Shown here in pieces: positions 61,421 through 64,000 of a DNA stretch of 64,000 nucleotides; the first letter of the stretch is position 1; each line of letters begins with the position of its first letter. The position numbers were made by a program, and so were the translations under genes. The notes below the pieces were generated by a model. It ran no database searches, was not told the origin of the DNA, and was given only the letters and a program-made list of their open reading frames with translations. Source of the stretch: Pseudomonas caspiana (GTDB taxonomy: Bacteria > Pseudomonadota > Gammaproteobacteria > Pseudomonadales > Pseudomonadaceae); assembly GCF_002158995.1 (NCBI RefSeq), contig NZ_LOHF01000012.1:84688-148687 (forward strand), read 5' to 3'.

Positions 61421-63469
61421 TTACTTGATGCGCTGGCCTGGTTTGGCGCCGCTATCAGGGCTAAGCAGATAGATTTCTTCACCGCCGGGGCCGGCAGCCA
61501 TCACCATACCTTCCGATATGCCGAAGCGCATTTTTCGCGGTTTCAGGTTGGCGATCATCATCGTCAAACGACCTTCCAGCTCGGACGGATTCGGGTAGGC
61601 ACTTTTGATGCCTGAGAATACGTTGCGCTGCTCATCACCGATATCCAGGGTCAGACGCAGCAATTTATCTGCGCCTTCAACATGTTCGGCTTTGAGGATC
61701 AGCGCGACTCGTAGATCCACGGCTGCAAACGTATCGAAATCGATCTCTGCGGACAAAGGATCCTTGGCGAGCTCGCCATTACCCTCGGGCGCGGCGCCGG
61801 TATCAGTGGTGCTGGCCGTCAGGTCTTCTTTCGAAGCTGCAGTCATCGCTTCAACCTTCGCCGGGTCGATGCGGTTCATCAGTGCCTGGAACGGGTTGAG
61901 CTGGTGATTGCTCAGCAGCGTCTTGTGGTCATCCCAGGTCAGTGGCGCAACGTTGAGGAATTTCTCGGCGTCGGCAGCCAGCAACGGCAATACCGGCTTG
62001 AGGAAAATCACCAGTTGTCGGAACAGGTTGATGCCCAGCGCGCAAACCGCTTGTACTTCATCCTGTTTGCCTTCTTGTTTAGCCAGCGACCAAGGGGCCT
62101 TGTCGGCGATGTAGGCGTTGGCGCGATCCGCCAGCCCCATGATTTCGCGCATGGCTCGGGCGAAATCACGTGCTTCGTAGGCTTCTGCAATGCCAGGTGC
62201 GGCAGCGAGGAATGCGTCCGTCAGTTCCGGAGCAGCATTTTCTGCCACCATGACGCCGCCATTGCCCTTGTGGATAAAGCCCGCGCAACGGCTGGCAATA
62301 TTGACGACTTTGCCAATCAGGTCGGAGTTGACCTTCTGCACGAAGTCATCGAGGTTCAGGTCCAGGTCATCGACGCCTTTACCGAGCTTGGCTGCGTAGT
62401 AATAACGCAGGTACTCCGGCGACAACTGATCCAGGTATGTACGGGCCTTGATGAACGTGCCGCGCGATTTCGACATCTTCTGGCCGTTGACGGTCAGGTA
62501 GCCGTGTACGTTGATGCCGGTTGGCTTGCGCAGGCCGGCACCTTCGAGCATTGCTGGCCAGAACAGGGCGTGGAAATTGACGATGTCTTTGCCGATGAAG
62601 TGATACAGCTCGGTCGTCGAATCCTTGGCCCAGAACGCATCGAAGTCCAGATCCGGGCGGCGTGCGCACAGGTTCTTGAAGCTGGCCATGTAGCCGACAG
62701 GAGCGTCCAGCCAAACATAGAAGTACTTGCCCGGTTCGTCCGGGATTTCGAAACCGAAATACGGCGCGTCACGGGAGATGTCCCACTGTTGCAAGCCGGA
62801 ATCCAGCCATTCGGCGATTTTGTTTGCTACGGCATCCTGCAGGGTGCCGCTGCGCGTCCAGCTTTTGAGCATGGCGTCAAAGGCTGGCAGGTCGAAGAAG
62901 AAATGCTTCGAGTCTTTCAGGACTGGCGTGGCGCCGGAAATCGCCGATTTCGGGTCCTTCAGATCGGTGGGGGCGTAAGTCGCACCGCACTTTTCGCAGT
63001 TATCGCCGTACTGATCCTCAGTGCCGCATTTCGGGCAGGTGCCCTTGATGAAGCGGTCGGCCAGGAACATTTTCTTTTCCGGGTCGAAGTACTGGGTAAT
63101 CGAGCGGGTGGCGATATGCCCGGCATCGCGCAGGCGGGTGTAGATCATGCTCGACAGCTCGCGGTTTTCATCCGAGTGCGTCGAGTGGAAATTATCGAAG
63201 TCCACCAAGAAGTCACTGAAGTCGGCGCTGTGTTCAGCCTTGACGTTGTCGATCAGTTGTTCCGGAGTGATGCCTTCCTTTTCTGCGCGCAGCATGATTG
63301 CCGAGCCGTGAGCGTCGTCCGCGCAGACATAAATGCATTGGTTGCCGCGGTGCTTCTGGAAGCGCACCCACATATCGGTCTGGATGTACTCAAGCATATG
63401 GCCAAGATGGATCGAACCATTGGCATAGGGCAGGGCGCTGGTAACGAGGATCTTGCGTGGCTCGGACAT
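61421..63469 (-). CDS. metG: Methionyl-tRNA synthetase
   Basis: The 682-residue class I synthetase has the HIGH motif as [17 protein letters not shown], a zinc knuckle ([18 protein letters not shown]), the KMSKS loop ([11 protein letters not shown]) and a C-terminal tRNA-binding EMAP/Trbp111 domain ([24 protein letters not shown]) from about residue 580. It charges initiator and elongator tRNA-Met. It is divergent from apbC, the usual order. Confidence 0.97.
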   Translation of the reverse strand: MSEPRKILVTSALPYANGSIHLGHMLEYIQTDMWVRFQKHRGNQCIYVCADDAHGSAIMLRAEKEGITPEQLIDNVKAEHSADFSDFLVDFDNFHSTHSDENRELSSMIYTRLRDAGHIATRSITQYFDPEKKMFLADRFIKGTCPKCGTEDQYGDNCEKCGATYAPTDLKDPKSAISGATPVLKDSKHFFFDLPAFDAMLKSWTRSGTLQDAVANKIAEWLDSGLQQWDISRDAPYFGFEIPDEPGKYFYVWLDAPVGYMASFKNLCARRPDLDFDAFWAKDSTTELYHFIGKDIVNFHALFWPAMLEGAGLRKPTGINVHGYLTVNGQKMSKSRGTFIKARTYLDQLSPEYLRYYYAAKLGKGVDDLDLNLDDFVQKVNSDLIGKVVNIASRCAGFIHKGNGGVMVAENAAPELTDAFLAAAPGIAEAYEARDFARAMREIMGLADRANAYIADKAPWSLAKQEGKQDEVQAVCALGINLFRQLVIFLKPVLPLLAADAEKFLNVAPLTWDDHKTLLSNHQLNPFQALMNRIDPAKVEAMTAASKEDLTASTTDTGAAPEGNGELAKDPLSAEIDFDTFAAVDLRVALILKAEHVEGADKLLRLTLDIGDEQRNVFSGIKSAYPNPSELEGRLTMMIANLKPRKMRFGISEGMVMAAGPGGEEIYLLSPDSGAKPGQRIK

Positions 63470-63580
63470 GGGGCTCGGCTACTTGAAGTGAAACGGAGGT
63501 CGGCCACTATAAAGGTCTGAGGGATTTTTTTCACCCCGTGCTGACTGTAGGAATGTGCGTGCCTAATCGTTGAGCATTGA

Positions 63581-63671
63581 CTGTAGGAGCGCGCTTGCCC
63601 GCGATTGCGGTAGTTCATTCAAAAAATTATCGCCGGGTCTGACGCTATCGCGGGCAAGCGCGCTCCTACGG
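63581..63671. repeat. REPIN-like dimeric repeat, family C variant
   Basis: Arms ctgtaggagcgcgcttgccc and gcgggcaagcgcgctcctac lie between divergent metG and apbC. Confidence 0.85.
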
Positions 63672-63787
63672 GGCCTGTGATTGTTGCGCGACGGTAAATG
63701 CCTTGATTCCAGCGAAACCATGCCTCGAGGTGACAGAAGGGGTAGGATAGCCGCCTGTTTTAGTCAGTCTTTATTCGGGAGTAGCCC

Positions 63788-64000
63788 ATGAGCGCTGTTA
63801 ATCGCGCAGCGGTGGAAGCCGTTCTTCGCCAATATACCGACCCTTATTTGAATCTGGATCCCGTTACTGCCGGATGCGTGCGTGCCATTGAGATTCACGG
63901 CGAGCGCGTCAGTGTGCAGCTTGAGCTGGGTTATGCAGCAGGGCTGTTCAAGAGCGGCTGGGCGCAGATGCTGCAAATTGCTATTGAAGGTCTGGACGGT
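63788..64000 (+). CDS. apbC: Iron-sulfur cluster carrier ApbC (Mrp), N-terminal part only
   Basis: The window contains the first 71 codons; the gene runs off the end. The start MSAVNRAAVEAVLRQYTDPYLNLDP and VTAGCVRAIEIHGERVSVQLELGYAAGLFK match the MIP18/DUF59-type N-terminal domain that precedes the Mrp P-loop ATPase. ApbC delivers [4Fe-4S] clusters to apoproteins. The ATG at 63788 has a GGGAG site six bases upstream. Its location next to metG is conserved in gammaproteobacteria. Confidence 0.9.
   Translation, partial: MSAVNRAAVEAVLRQYTDPYLNLDPVTAGCVRAIEIHGERVSVQLELGYAAGLFKSGWAQMLQIAIEGLDG

Overview
The window is a chromosomal segment of a Pseudomonas of the fluorescens/syringae side of the genus. 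Supporting signs are near-exact Pseudomonas versions of HupN, LptF/LptG, MotY, GlpM and Bfr/Bfd, many dimeric REP (REPIN-like) repeats between genes, and gene orders I recall from P. aeruginosa PAO1 (holC-valS-pepA-lptFG; glpF-K-R-D; argF-grxD-bfr-bfd-rnt-pyrC-motY-argG; rnfB-nth; metG-apbC). No rRNA, tRNA, insertion sequence, integrase, CRISPR array or origin was seen. All identifications come from reading the sequence; no database search was run.

Layout. 0.15-2.2 kb: a minus-strand cassette of an orphan type VI secretion Hcp, a DUF4225-like putative effector and two paralogous small membrane proteins, joined by overlapping or abutting stop/start codons. 2.5-2.9 kb: a small Pseudomonas-type gene whose leader carries inverted and direct repeats, including an exact complement of its own Shine-Dalgarno. 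3.3-6.7 kb: MFS transporter, SnoaL-like protein, GIY-YIG protein, GST. 6.8-19.6 kb: glutaredoxin, YejK, HupN, RlmF, ValS, a HolC-linked protein, HolC, PepA, LptF/LptG, RDD protein and cold-shock protein. 19.9-28.2 kb: glycine cleavage genes gcvH-gcvP-gcvT behind a sigma-54 promoter with GcsR-like boxes, then divergent metR/metE. 28.4-30.6 kb: hydrolase, DsbA-family protein, GlpM. 30.7-37.6 kb: acidic amino-acid ABC transporter aatJQMP with its two-component system aatSR, including a sigma-54 promoter and two AauR-type operators. 37.7-42.9 kb: glycerol regulon glpD, glpR, glpK, glpF with GlpR-type operators. 43.1-55.8 kb: ybaK, phzF-like, an orphan ABC ATPase, argF, a molybdopterin oxidoreductase, grxD, bfr, bfd (Fur box), rnt, pyrC, motY, argG (ArgR operator). 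55.9-58.5 kb: an AT-rich, gene-poor accessory stretch with two unfamiliar small genes. 58.5-64 kb: a response regulator with an overlapping upstream ORF, a PA3496-family protein, nth, an orphan rnfB, metG and the start of apbC.

How the genes work together. Nitrogen and amino-acid metabolism dominate: glycine breakdown, acidic amino-acid uptake, arginine synthesis (argF, argG, both with ArgR-type sites) and methionine synthesis (metE/metR, metG). The second theme is iron and redox: Bfr/Bfd storage and release, monothiol Grx4, apbC, nth, rnfB. The most unusual items are the Hcp/DUF4225/double membrane-protein cassette, the leader at 2711-2880, the orphan rnfB with a long helical tail where PAO1 has rnfA-rnfE, the AT-rich region with a coupled leader ORF, and the dense set of REPIN families, one of which looks chimeric.
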